Assembly: GCA_900315335.1 (NCBI GenBank)
Contig: OMYR01000022.1
Coordinates: 30,415-94,414, forward strand
DNA from: an uncultured Bacteroidales bacterium
GTDB lineage: Bacteria > Bacteroidota > Bacteroidia > Bacteroidales > P3
Direction: 5' to 3'
Length of the DNA: 64,000 nucleotides
The notes beneath the pieces are model-generated. The model saw only the letters and a program-made list of their open reading frames with translations. It did not search any database and was not told where the DNA came from. A program made the translations under genes and the position numbers. Position 1 is the stretch's first letter, and each line of letters starts with the position of its first letter. Positions 55,711-63,999 of this stretch are shown in pieces.

Positions 55711-56499
55711 ATGACTTTGACTTTAATAGCAATATTGATTATTTCAGGGGTGGTCGTAGGTTTTATTAACACATTATCTGCCGGCGGAACTACAATATCC
55801 ATTGCCCTTTATCTTGCTCTTGGTATTCCTGCACAGACAACAAATGCGATAAACAGAGTAGGGGTGCTTATTCAAAATGGCTTTGCAAGTGCAATGTTTT
55901 ATCGAAAACATATAATCAATTATAAACATATTTTTTTGTATTCATTGCCTATAATCATAGGTACTTTTGTCGGTAGTTTGGTGGCTGTCAATATTGATGA
56001 GAAAGTATTTGATATTTGTTTTGCAATAGTTTTGCTGCTTATGGTTATATTTCTTGTTGTGGATAATAAAGCAAAACAAACAGCACCAAGAGAATTTAAC
56101 ATCAAGACATATCTTATAACATTTCCTTTGTTTTTGATTACCGGTTTTTATGGAGGATTTGTGCAGACGGGTACGGGATTTTTGTTGATAGCGGTTGTCG
56201 GCAGTGTTTTGGGATATGATTTGTTGCAGACAACGGCGGCAAAAAACACATTGATGTTTATATATACAATAGTTGCGATGGGAGTGTTTTTTTTAAGAGG
56301 GGATATAGAAGCAAAATATTGGGTTTATGGGCTGATACATTCCATTGGTAATGTTATAGGTTCTTATATCGCAGCACATTATGCGCTTAAAAAAGGCAAT
56401 GGCTTCGTTAAAATTATTATCATTTGTGTCATTGTTTTAACGGCTTTATCATTGTTTGGTATCTTGGATTTGAAAAATATTTTCAAAAATATTATTTAG
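55711..56499 (+). CDS. TauE/SafE (TSUP) family membrane permease
   Basis: 262 residues with about eight hydrophobic segments. The first half has VVVGFINTLSAGGTTISIALYLALGIPAQTTNAINRVGVL, a TSUP signature; the mirror copy has GFYGGFVQTGTGFLLIAVVGSVLGYDLLQTTAAKNTLMF. Members export sulfite or other sulfonate-related anions; the substrate here is unknown. Monocistronic. Confidence 0.88.
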   Translation: MTLTLIAILIISGVVVGFINTLSAGGTTISIALYLALGIPAQTTNAINRVGVLIQNGFASAMFYRKHIINYKHIFLYSLPIIIGTFVGSLVAVNIDEKVFDICFAIVLLLMVIFLVVDNKAKQTAPREFNIKTYLITFPLFLITGFYGGFVQTGTGFLLIAVVGSVLGYDLLQTTAAKNTLMFIYTIVAMGVFFLRGDIEAKYWVYGLIHSIGNVIGSYIAAHYALKKGNGFVKIIIICVIVLTALSLFGILDLKNIFKNII

Positions 56500-56527
56500 A
56501 ATATTTTTCTATTTCAAACTATTGTTG

Positions 56528-56535
56528 TACTTTTG
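56528..56535 (+). promoter_or_regulatory. -7 box of the PepSY-like lipoprotein gene
   Basis: TACTTTTG about 100 bases before the start; -33 not evident. Confidence 0.5.
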
Positions 56536-56633
56536 CCAACGATACTAATCTATGATATTATTACGTTGAGGTCGGTTGTTAGAAAACGCAATCCATTTAT
56601 GGAAAAAAAGAAAACGAAAAAAAATTATAAACA

Positions 56634-57086
56634 ATGAAAAGATATGTTATTTTAGTGGCAGTTGCCCTTGTTATGGTTTCTTGCGGTACGTCAAAAAAGT
56701 CTCCTTACAAATCTATTGACCAAAGAGATGTTCCTGAAAGATATTTGAAAGATTTTGTAAAGCATCACGCAGCAGCGAAAGATGTTCGTTGGGAAATGGC
56801 AGACAGTACTACCTATTTTGCGAACTACAAAAACGATAATGACAACGATTGTATCGTTAAATTTACCCAAACTTCAACAGGTATGTATTATGTAATACCT
56901 ATGGAATACCTTCCAACGGATATTACCGACTACATTAAAACCAATTATGCCGGTTATAAAATTCAAAAGGCGTATATAACGGATATCAAAAACGTTAAAT
57001 GTTATGAGGTTAGAATTGCAAAAAAAGATGATGTAAAGAATTTGCAATTCAGTCTTACTGGAAATTTCAATAAAGTTATAGAATAA
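56634..57086 (+). CDS. PepSY-like exported lipoprotein
   Basis: 150 residues. Lipobox MVSCG gives Cys17. The body (VRWEMADSTTYFANYKNDNDNDCIVKF, DITDYIKTNYAGYKIQKAYI, NVKCYEVRIAKKDD) resembles Bacteroidetes PepSY-like/beta-lactamase-inhibitor-like proteins. It should be tethered to a membrane. Function unknown. A terminator follows. Confidence 0.7.
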   Translation: MKRYVILVAVALVMVSCGTSKKSPYKSIDQRDVPERYLKDFVKHHAAAKDVRWEMADSTTYFANYKNDNDNDCIVKFTQTSTGMYYVIPMEYLPTDITDYIKTNYAGYKIQKAYITDIKNVKCYEVRIAKKDDVKNLQFSLTGNFNKVIE

Positions 57087-57140
57087 TTTTCTTGACTGTG
57101 AAATAATTTTTCGGTTGTAAGACCACAAAAATTTAAGTAT

Positions 57141-57178
57141 AAGGGTTGTGAGTATTTTTGCTCACAACCCTTTTTTGT
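57141..57178 (+). terminator. Terminator of the PepSY-like gene
   Basis: AAGGGTTGTGAG (57141-57152) pairs with CTCACAACCCTT (57161-57172), followed by TTTTG. Confidence 0.9.
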
Positions 57179-57222
57179 TTCAATAAATTCCAATTTCAAT
57201 TAAAGTCTTTATTTTGTTGGTA

Positions 57223-57348
57223 ATATCATTCACTAAAATAATATGAGACATTATTAAATTAGTGTCTCACATCAGTAAAATAGTGTCCATAATCAGTAAA
57301 ATAGTTATGGACACTAATTTTTTAGAAACACATCAAAAATAAATCAAA
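57223..57348. repeat. 21-bp tandem array L (about five or six units)
   Basis: Clear units at 57244, 57265, 57286, 57307 and 57328; the second and third share ATCAGTAAAATAGT. Variable parts are GAGACA, TCTCACA, TCCATA and ATGGACA; GAGACA/TCTC and CCATA/TATGG can pair between units. Confidence 0.9.
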
Positions 57349-57443
57349 ATATATTTTATTATTGCGGGAAGTAGAAATATATAGGTTTTGAGATAGATTA
57401 AGAAAAAATATTTACTAAAAAATCAAAAAAACTTCAAAAAAAA

Positions 57444-57474
57444 ATTGTGTATAACTAAAATATTTGTATCTTTG
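57444..57474 (+). promoter_or_regulatory. Promoter of the small exported-protein patch
   Basis: ATTG (57444-57447), a 19-base gap and TATCTTTG (57467-57474), with a leader of about 60 bases. Confidence 0.75.
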
Positions 57475-57540
57475 TCGCTGACAATGATAGTTATTAACTA
57501 AAAAAAATAAAATATAGACAATAATAAAATTTTAAGCCGT

Positions 57541-57972
57541 ATGAAACATTTAATTTATTTAATTGGTATGATATTTTTGTTATCGACCAATATCGTAGTA
57601 GCACAATCTCAGTGCAAAGTAAAAATTATCACAGATGACGGAGAACCTGAGTGTTTGCTCACTGCATACAAAAGTGATTCGGGTTTCCCTATAACAGATG
57701 ATTTTGGCGATGAGCAAACTACACTTGTGTGTAGAGGGAAGACGGTTACTTATACAGTCAGTAATGCAGGAGCTATGCTTTCGTATGAATGGGTAGTTAA
57801 TGGCAGTGATAATTACATTGTATCGGAAGACAGCAAGTCTATCACAGTTACTTGGGATGATGCGACAGCCAAAAATGTATCCTTGGAAGTAACGGCGATA
57901 TCTTCGAGCGGTGTAAAATGTACAGATATTAAATATATGTACATAGTGGAGGGACATGTTTTTAATATATAG
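57541..57972 (+). CDS. Exported Ig/PKD-like small protein
   Basis: 143 residues. Signal peptide ends VVAQS. One beta-sandwich domain follows, recalling PKD/Ig repeats of T9SS proteins (TLVCRGKTVTYTVSN, LSYEWVVNGSDN, SKSITVTWDD, VSLEVTAISSSGVKC). There is no sorting tail, so it is periplasmic or surface-exposed by another route. It opens a run of small exported genes, each about 30-200 bases apart. Function unknown. Confidence 0.65.
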   Translation: MKHLIYLIGMIFLLSTNIVVAQSQCKVKIITDDGEPECLLTAYKSDSGFPITDDFGDEQTTLVCRGKTVTYTVSNAGAMLSYEWVVNGSDNYIVSEDSKSITVTWDDATAKNVSLEVTAISSSGVKCTDIKYMYIVEGHVFNI

Positions 57973-58000
57973 AATAAATTAATTTAAGAATTTTATAAAT

Positions 58001-58477
58001 ATGAAAACGATGAAGCAGATATGTATTATAGGATTTATACTATTAGTTTTTAGTATGATTTTCGGTGGTTGTGCATCGCAGAAAGAGAAACAGGAAAGAG
58101 TGATATTGAAATATGTTCAACAGAATTTTGATATGGATATGCAGAAAGATAACTGTGTGTTTATCATTGCCGAAAAGGGGTGTATAGGCTGCAACAAAGA
58201 GTTGTCAAAGTTTGCCAGTCAGTTTGTGGATATGCAAAGAGTTTATTATATACTCAACGCCAAAGGCACGATAGTGGATATATCACCATATTGGGAAGCA
58301 AAGAAACAAGAGCAAATTTCAACAGATAGTTTGAAATATTTTGATAAAAATGAATTGCCGGATTCTTATGCAATATTTATCAAAAATGGGAAAGTTGATA
58401 CAATATTGTTATCCTCAGCTGATAAAGTTTTTGATACGGAGCAGTATGTTATCAAAAGAATAGAAGATAACAGATAG
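58001..58477 (+). CDS. Lipoprotein with thioredoxin-like CxxC
   Basis: 158 residues. Lipobox FGGC (Cys24). After KDNCVFIIAEKG comes CIGC (Cys61/Cys64), suggesting a thioredoxin-like fold and a redox or cysteine-binding role. Later SYAIFIKNGKVDTILL fits the strand of a thioredoxin core. Its signal-peptide DNA has a degenerate 51-base copy near 61425-61475. Followed by a terminator-like hairpin. Confidence 0.65.
   Translation: MKTMKQICIIGFILLVFSMIFGGCASQKEKQERVILKYVQQNFDMDMQKDNCVFIIAEKGCIGCNKELSKFASQFVDMQRVYYILNAKGTIVDISPYWEAKKQEQISTDSLKYFDKNELPDSYAIFIKNGKVDTILLSSADKVFDTEQYVIKRIEDNR
58043..58093 (+). repeat. 51-bp repeat, copy 1 (signal peptide of the CxxC lipoprotein)
   Basis: The stretch TTAGTTTTTAGTATGATTTT ... 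GCATCGCAGAAAG ... AAACAGG recurs with a few changes at 61425-61475. Here it encodes LVFSMIFGGCASQKEKQ. Confidence 0.85.
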
Positions 58478-58605
58478 TAGATAAGTTTAACCATACTCTA
58501 TTGTGGAAAGAGTACAACAACTCAAATAGGAGGAGACATTACCCACTATTCCGCACAAGTTTAGTAATATCTTGTCAAAAAGTTACGCAGAAGACAATAT
58601 TTATT

Positions 58606-58655
58606 CAAGTTCTTTATTGTCTGTGTGAGAAAGAAACAAGAACTTGTCGTTTTTT
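58606..58655 (+). terminator. Terminator after the CxxC lipoprotein gene
   Basis: CAAGTTCTT (58606-58614) pairs with AAGAACTTG (58638-58646), then TCGTTTTTTTT. The loop is long (23 bases). Confidence 0.65.
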
Positions 58656-58670
58656 TTAGAAAATAGTATC

Positions 58671-59177
58671 ATGCAAAAAAGAATTTCAGCTATTATAGTA
58701 ATAGCAGTTATCGCTTTAACAGGCGTTGTAATTTCATCTTGTAATGATGAAAATGAAGAATTAAATAAAATAAATTCTGTTAAAAAGGTTGTATCGGAAC
58801 CGAGTAATCCTATGATTTGTGGAGAATTTTTTATGCCATATACTTGTACAATGGTTTGTAATCAATATAGCAATTATCATTGTCATTACAGAGGAACGGT
58901 TGGAAATTGTTTACCGGAAGTCCAAATTATAGGTAGAAGAATGTTGGATAAGATAAGTAATTTTTATTCAAGTATTGAAATAGGACAATCAATAGATTTT
59001 GTACGAAGAAATTTTGAAGATTTGAGTGAGTTATTTGATAGGGAATTGTTATTAAATTTAGTAGATGGTAGAATGGTTGTAACAGCTGATATGAACTCAA
59101 CCAAATATCATTTTATATTTAGAGATTCAAGAAGTCAAGATGTTATTGCTGTATATCCATTTGTTTATATGGAGTAG
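58671..59177 (+). CDS. Cysteine-rich lipoprotein of unknown family
   Basis: 168 residues from ATG 58671 (MQKRISAIIVIAVIALTG); the alternative start at 58644 adds nine residues ahead of a normal signal peptide. Lipobox ISSC (Cys24). A cysteine cluster follows at about 50, 59, 63, 71 and 80 (ICGEFF, YTCTMVCNQ, YHCHYRG, GNCLPE), then LPEVQIIG. The C-terminal half (VDGRMVVTADMNSTKYHFIFRDS) has no known domain. Next to two propeller-like proteins and a CxxC lipoprotein. Confidence 0.65.
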   Translation: MQKRISAIIVIAVIALTGVVISSCNDENEELNKINSVKKVVSEPSNPMICGEFFMPYTCTMVCNQYSNYHCHYRGTVGNCLPEVQIIGRRMLDKISNFYSSIEIGQSIDFVRRNFEDLSELFDRELLLNLVDGRMVVTADMNSTKYHFIFRDSRSQDVIAVYPFVYME

Positions 59178-59190
59178 ATAATTTGCATTA

Positions 59191-59224
59191 AGGGTGGAGT
59201 TTATTGTAAATTTCACCCTTTTTG
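59191..59224 (+). terminator. Terminator after the Cys-rich lipoprotein gene
   Basis: AAGGGTG (59191-59197) pairs with CACCCTT (59215-59221), followed by TTT. The last stem bases merge with the T run. Confidence 0.6.
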
Positions 59225-59248
59225 AATGAAAATATAAAATAGTTATTT

Positions 59249-60331
59249 ATGAAAAAGATTTTATGTATAGTTTTTATTGTGTTCACATTTGTGTTTTGTG
59301 CGACGCAGAGTGCTACTTCGGGTATATTATTTGAACAAGAAATACGCATACCAGCATTGAAATTTGGCGGAATGTTTCATATTGATGATAATTTTTATTT
59401 CTATTCAATAGAACCTACTTCAAAAAAACAGTTGCTTATATATGATAATAAGGTAGAATTGTTAAAAGAAATATCATTGAAAACAATTCCTTATATTGAT
59501 ATGTGTAGTGGTGTTGATATATTTGATTTTAATAGAATAGCATTATCCATAGGATCGCCATTACAAATTGTTTATTTAATAGACTCCACGGCAAAAATAC
59601 AAGGAGAGAATTTTGTTCCTCAATTTGTTTTAGTCGATAGTGTTAAAAAGATTTACAGATACGTTGAAACATATAAATCTTTTTATGATAGTGTAGATAA
59701 TAGTATTCTTGCATATAATATATTTTTTAGCCAAAATTCTTCCACATCTGCTTTTGATGTAAAGCAACTGGCAGAAAAATATCCCTTAATGTTGAAAATT
59801 CCATTCAGAAATTGTGAGCAAATAGAGAATATTGGCGAAAATAAATTATGTGATATGTATGAAGAAGAAACAGATGTGTATGAAAATGGTTATTGTTTTG
59901 TTGTTGGTAATTATATATTGTATAGTTATTCAAAAAGTCTTGTAACATTAGTTTTTGATAGAAAAAATAATACATTTATAAAAAAAATAAAATCCACGAC
60001 AAAACTTTTGAAACCTACTAAGACAAAGAAAAATATTCAGGCGAATCATTATCCTATATATATCATGGATATTTGTTGGAACAAGGTTAGGGAAGAGTAT
60101 TATATGCTTTTAGTTGGAGATAGTGATATGATAAAAGATAATAATTATATTCTTCAAGTATTTGACAAAGATTTTAAATATGAACGAGAAGTGAAGCTCC
60201 CGCGTGTTAGTGGAAACGATGATTATGTTTATCGTATGTTGTCAGACGGAGATAGATTGGTTGTTAAATTTTCTAAAAATAAAAGCGAAGATGAATTTGA
60301 TTATTACAATGTTTATACTATTAATTTTTAA
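59249..60331 (+). CDS. Six-bladed-propeller-like exported protein, copy 1
   Basis: 360 residues. Signal peptide about 1-20. Repeated beta strands follow: IDDNFYFYSIEPTSKKQLLIYDN, CDMYEEETDVYENGYCFVVGNYILYSY, YIMDICWNKVREEYYMLLVGDSD, ILQVFDKDFKYEREVKLPRV. The pattern recalls the TolB-like/BF3164-type propeller lipoproteins of Bacteroidales; I cannot name the family. It is paralogous to the next gene (both have IPYIDMC, YLIDSTAKI/YLMDSSAKI and DICWNK), 13 bases away. Confidence 0.7.
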   Translation: MKKILCIVFIVFTFVFCATQSATSGILFEQEIRIPALKFGGMFHIDDNFYFYSIEPTSKKQLLIYDNKVELLKEISLKTIPYIDMCSGVDIFDFNRIALSIGSPLQIVYLIDSTAKIQGENFVPQFVLVDSVKKIYRYVETYKSFYDSVDNSILAYNIFFSQNSSTSAFDVKQLAEKYPLMLKIPFRNCEQIENIGENKLCDMYEEETDVYENGYCFVVGNYILYSYSKSLVTLVFDRKNNTFIKKIKSTTKLLKPTKTKKNIQANHYPIYIMDICWNKVREEYYMLLVGDSDMIKDNNYILQVFDKDFKYEREVKLPRVSGNDDYVYRMLSDGDRLVVKFSKNKSEDEFDYYNVYTINF

Positions 60332-60343
60332 CATAATTAAAAA

Positions 60344-61435
60344 ATGAAAAGATTTATATATTTAATAGTTGTATTTATTGTAGCTTTTTCCTGTTCTGCG
60401 CAACAAAATAATTCTGAAATAATATTTGAGAAGGAAGTTCATGTTCCATTTTATTTGCCGGGTATAGGACAATGTAATGCTTTTAATATTGAAGATTCCA
60501 TATATATTTTTTCAATGGAAAAGACTTCAAAAAAAGTAATGGGTATTTACAATTTGAATAGTGAATTGATAAAGACAATATCTTTAAAGAATATTCCTTA
60601 TATTGATATGTGTAAAATGGTGAATATTTATAATTGGGATAGTATCGCTCTTGCACTCGGAGCGCCTTTGCAATGTTTATATTTGATGGATTCTTCTGCA
60701 AAAATCAAATCAAAAAGATTTTTTCAACAATTTGAATCTTTGGATAGTAATGGTAGTGTGGAAAAAATGTTTGGATGTTCAAAGCGGTTTTATAATGTGG
60801 AAAGTGAGAATTATATTATTTATAATAATATATTTACCAGGGTATCGGGTGTTACAAATTCAGACGTGAAAAAAGTAGCAGATAACTATCCTTTAATGTT
60901 AAATGTTCCTGTGGATACGTCTTTGACAATATCAAATATCGGAGATAATATGATAGATAGTATTATTGTTGATGGACAATTTGAATCGGGATATTGTCAG
61001 GTGATTGGTAACTATGTTTTTTACTTTAATTCAAAAGAACTTTCGGTTTTGGTTTTTGATAAAAGAAATTATCAATATATCAAAAAGGTTTTTATAAAAA
61101 CAGATAAGATTAAATTGAAAAGCACAAGGCATAAATTAGAACATACACAAATGTTGGATTTGGATATTTGTTGGAACAAAGAAAGAGATGAATATTATAT
61201 TCTTTTGGATGTTAATGATAATTACAAACAAAAAGGATATAAGAGCGTTATCCAAGTATTTGACAATGGTTTTAATTATAAAAAGGAAATTAAATTGCCT
61301 CACATTGAAAGTAATGATCAGGTGCAAAGTGTGTTATCTGTGAAAGATAAGTTGATTGTTTGTATTGTTAAGATATTAAACAAAAAGACTTATGAAACAG
61401 ATATGTATTATAATGTTTATACGATTAATTTTTAG
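60344..61435 (+). CDS. Six-bladed-propeller-like exported protein, copy 2
   Basis: 363 residues with a signal peptide or lipobox (VAFSC, Cys17). It shares the fold pattern and many identities with copy 1, a tandem duplication. Examples: NIPYIDMCKMVNIYNWDSIALALGAPLQ versus TIPYIDMCSGVDIFDFNRIALSIGSPLQ. Its last codons and stop (TTAATTTTTAG) are the start of a 51-base repeat shared with the CxxC lipoprotein gene, a sign of recombination. Confidence 0.7.
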   Translation: MKRFIYLIVVFIVAFSCSAQQNNSEIIFEKEVHVPFYLPGIGQCNAFNIEDSIYIFSMEKTSKKVMGIYNLNSELIKTISLKNIPYIDMCKMVNIYNWDSIALALGAPLQCLYLMDSSAKIKSKRFFQQFESLDSNGSVEKMFGCSKRFYNVESENYIIYNNIFTRVSGVTNSDVKKVADNYPLMLNVPVDTSLTISNIGDNMIDSIIVDGQFESGYCQVIGNYVFYFNSKELSVLVFDKRNYQYIKKVFIKTDKIKLKSTRHKLEHTQMLDLDICWNKERDEYYILLDVNDNYKQKGYKSVIQVFDNGFNYKKEIKLPHIESNDQVQSVLSVKDKLIVCIVKILNKKTYETDMYYNVYTINF

Positions 61436-61475
61436 TATGATTTTCGATGGTTGGTATCGCAGAAAGTAAAACAGG
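61425..61475 (+). repeat. 51-bp repeat, copy 2 (end of the propeller gene)
   Basis: It matches 58043-58093 apart from about six substitutions and one gap. It includes the stop codon of copy 2 of the propeller gene, and its right part is fused to a T9SS tail fragment. Confidence 0.85.
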
Positions 61476-61602
61476 TAAGGAATTGATTAAAAACAATCCA
61501 ACCAATGTTATCAATATTGCCAACTTACAAAAAGGTTCTTATCTTGTTGTGGTAAAAGATAAAGAAAATAAGGTTTATTATTTGAAATTAATAAAGCAAT
61601 AA
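61447..61602 (+). pseudogene. T9SS type A sorting-domain remnant (51 codons)
   Basis: ATG 61447 opens a 51-residue frame ending in a type A C-terminal sorting pattern: INIANLQKGSYLVVVKDKEN then YYLKLIKQ and stop. No signal peptide or cargo domain precedes it, so it cannot be secreted as is. The first 9 codons come from a copy of the CxxC lipoprotein signal region. Best read as the tail of a lost T9SS gene joined by recombination. Confidence 0.7.
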
Positions 61603-61611
61603 ATGTTTAAC

Positions 61612-61695
61612 CTTGTGAGAAATTAGTAAATTCTTATTAAATAAGAATAAAATAATCTTAAATAAGATTTTATTAGTTTCTCACATTAAAACAGA
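61612..61695. repeat. 21-bp tandem array M (four units)
   Basis: Units at 61612, 61633, 61654 and 61675. GTGAGAAATTAGTAAATT is of the GTGAGA type; the last unit has TCTCAC, its complement, so the ends of the array can pair. CTTATT/AATAAG and AATCTT/AAGATT pair within units. It ends seven bases before an ATG. Confidence 0.8.
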
Positions 61696-61701
61696 AATAA
61701 T

Positions 61702-63930
61702 ATGAAAAAGATATTATTAATATTAATGTGCATAATGCCATTGTTATCCTTTTCGCAGAAGATAAAATGGGCAAAATCGTATCAGGGTATAGGAGGAGAT
61801 CAAACATACGGTAGTTGTATTTGGCAATCAATATTTGATAGTCAAGGTAATTTGTATGTATGCGGAACTGTTGGTAGGCAAGGGAAAATGGGAGATGTAG
61901 AACTTACTCCTGCATCAGCTGGCGGACGAAATAGTTTTTTTGCTAAACTTGATAGCAACGGGCAATTACTATGGTCAAAATCGCTATCACCCAATACAGC
62001 AAATGCTTCCGATTATTGTCATATACGTATGCAGTTGGTCAATGATACTATATTATATATAAAATCTCAGGTTTATCCTCCACAAGACGAATTTACATCT
62101 TTATGTTGGTTTCTTGATACACTGATAACATATCCTGTTCAAGATTCAATTCCATTCTTTCCTAAAACAATGTGTCCTCACGAGGCATTTCTTAAACTTA
62201 ATCAAGACGGAGAATTATTGGATGCTCATTATATATATAATTGGGTTGATGACCATTGGAGCAAAGATGGAGTAGAATATGTAAGCACTTACAGAAAAAC
62301 ATTTGAAGAAGATACTCAATTTTATGTTGATAAGGATGGTAATTATTATATTTTTGTTAGAGCTTGGAATATAGCAGATACTAATGTATTAAATTTTGTT
62401 GTAGATGATAAAGATACCATTAAATATGCAATAAATAGCAATAGGATTAAAACTAATACATTTTTAAAATTTGATTCCAATTTTAATTTTGTTTGGTCAA
62501 AGGATGTTTTTCCAGATGATTGTGGAAATTTTTACGAAACAAATCTATCATTTGATGAAGAAGATAATATGTATTTATCTGGTTTTTTTGCAAGTTCTGA
62601 ATATAAATGGCTTGATTTAGGCAACAATCAAAGAATAAAACGCAGTTATCCGGGTGCTGGTCAAACAGGATTTATAATAAAATACGATACATCTTGCACT
62701 CCACAATGGGTAAATCAAATGTTTTTGCCTACTACAGCAGGACACCTTGCGTTTGGCAGTTGTTTCAGACAGTCGGTTGTAAAAGGAGATACGGTATTTG
62801 TCCAGTATGGAAAAATAGACGGGTTACGTAAAGAAAAAATAAATGATGGGGAATGGTTTTATTTTGATAGTCTCTATTTACACCCAATGGATACATTAAA
62901 TGCTATGGGTTTTGGCTGGGAACATTCCGGTTATGTGGCGTATGATAAAAATACAGGTCAGTATTTGTCGCATGGTTTGATAAAAGGACGTAGTGAAGTG
63001 TTATCCAATGTAGCGGTAAGCAACGGACAAGTTTATGGACAGGTATATCATAACAATTCTTGGGATATAGGAGGCTTGGACACAATAATGACATATCAAA
63101 CACCGAGGGTATTATCTTTATTTAAATGGAATGCTGCTGATGGTGAAATTTTGGAGGTAATAGACAATTATGAAGATGGTGGTTCTTATGGGGCAAGGCA
63201 TATGTCTCAGAATAACTATGAGCCGACAGAGATATTCGTTTCGGGAAAAACCTCTTCGGACACAATGGATTTACATGACACGATAGTTGTAACAAGCTTA
63301 CCGGACTATGGAGGTGTGTATATGTTTGTACTGAAAGATTCATCTGTATTTAATCATTATAATGTTATCCGTGATACGATATGTGATTCAGCCGATTGGA
63401 ACGGTTATCATATAACTTGGAAAGGAGAGTATCGTGATACCTTGCAAGCGGCGGACGGTTACGATAGTATTATCCTTTATCGTGTTCAAGTAAGGCATTC
63501 ATTCAAAGATGAACAGACAATTGAAATCAATGAGGGCGAGAGATACGATTTTCATGGGCAGATGCTTTATGAAGCAGGCACATATTATGACTCATTGCAG
63601 ACAATAAATGGTTGCGACAGTATTTATATATTAAATCTTAAAGTCAAAAGCGGATTGAACGATATTGGCAGTTATGTTAATATCGAAAGCGTCAATGTCG
63701 CGCCAAATCCTGCAAAAGATGAGGCTGTAATAACCTACACCATAAAGGACAACGGTAGTGCCACATTTGTTTTGTACAATAGTGAAGGGCAGGAGCTAAT
63801 AAGCAAGCAACTTGTATGTAAAGGCAAACAACATCTTTCTTTAAGCAATTACCCTGTCGGCACATATTTTTATAAAGTTTTCACAAGCGAAAAAGTAATC
63901 AAGAGCGATAAACTTGTTATTGCAAGATAA
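61702..63930 (+). CDS. T9SS type A cargo with SBBP-like repeats
   Basis: 742 residues. Signal peptide ends SFSQK. SBBP/propeller-like strands follow (SIFDSQGNLYVCGTVG, FFAKLDSNGQLLWSKSLS, SFDEEDNMYLSGFF, VLSLFKWNAADGEIL). Two copies of a T9SS-associated beta module sit near 555-660 (ICDSADWNGYHITWKGEYRD, YDFHGQMLYEAGTYYDSL). The last 80 residues form a type A sorting domain (NVAPNPAKDEAVITYTI, FVLYNSEGQELISKQL, NYPVGTYFYKVFTSEKVIKSDKLVI). Expected at the surface. Confidence 0.9.
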   Translation: MKKILLILMCIMPLLSFSQKIKWAKSYQGIGGDQTYGSCIWQSIFDSQGNLYVCGTVGRQGKMGDVELTPASAGGRNSFFAKLDSNGQLLWSKSLSPNTANASDYCHIRMQLVNDTILYIKSQVYPPQDEFTSLCWFLDTLITYPVQDSIPFFPKTMCPHEAFLKLNQDGELLDAHYIYNWVDDHWSKDGVEYVSTYRKTFEEDTQFYVDKDGNYYIFVRAWNIADTNVLNFVVDDKDTIKYAINSNRIKTNTFLKFDSNFNFVWSKDVFPDDCGNFYETNLSFDEEDNMYLSGFFASSEYKWLDLGNNQRIKRSYPGAGQTGFIIKYDTSCTPQWVNQMFLPTTAGHLAFGSCFRQSVVKGDTVFVQYGKIDGLRKEKINDGEWFYFDSLYLHPMDTLNAMGFGWEHSGYVAYDKNTGQYLSHGLIKGRSEVLSNVAVSNGQVYGQVYHNNSWDIGGLDTIMTYQTPRVLSLFKWNAADGEILEVIDNYEDGGSYGARHMSQNNYEPTEIFVSGKTSSDTMDLHDTIVVTSLPDYGGVYMFVLKDSSVFNHYNVIRDTICDSADWNGYHITWKGEYRDTLQAADGYDSIILYRVQVRHSFKDEQTIEINEGERYDFHGQMLYEAGTYYDSLQTINGCDSIYILNLKVKSGLNDIGSYVNIESVNVAPNPAKDEAVITYTIKDNGSATFVLYNSEGQELISKQLVCKGKQHLSLSNYPVGTYFYKVFTSEKVIKSDKLVIAR

Positions 63931-63961
63931 ATGTATCTGTAAAATATTAGTGTATTTATTC

Positions 63962-63999
63962 AAGGCATTGTTTTATTATTGTAAAGCAATGCCTTTTTT
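63962..63999 (+). terminator. Terminator of the T9SS type A gene
   Basis: AAGGCATTG (63962-63970) pairs with CAATGCCTT (63987-63995), followed by TTTT at the window edge. Confidence 0.82.
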
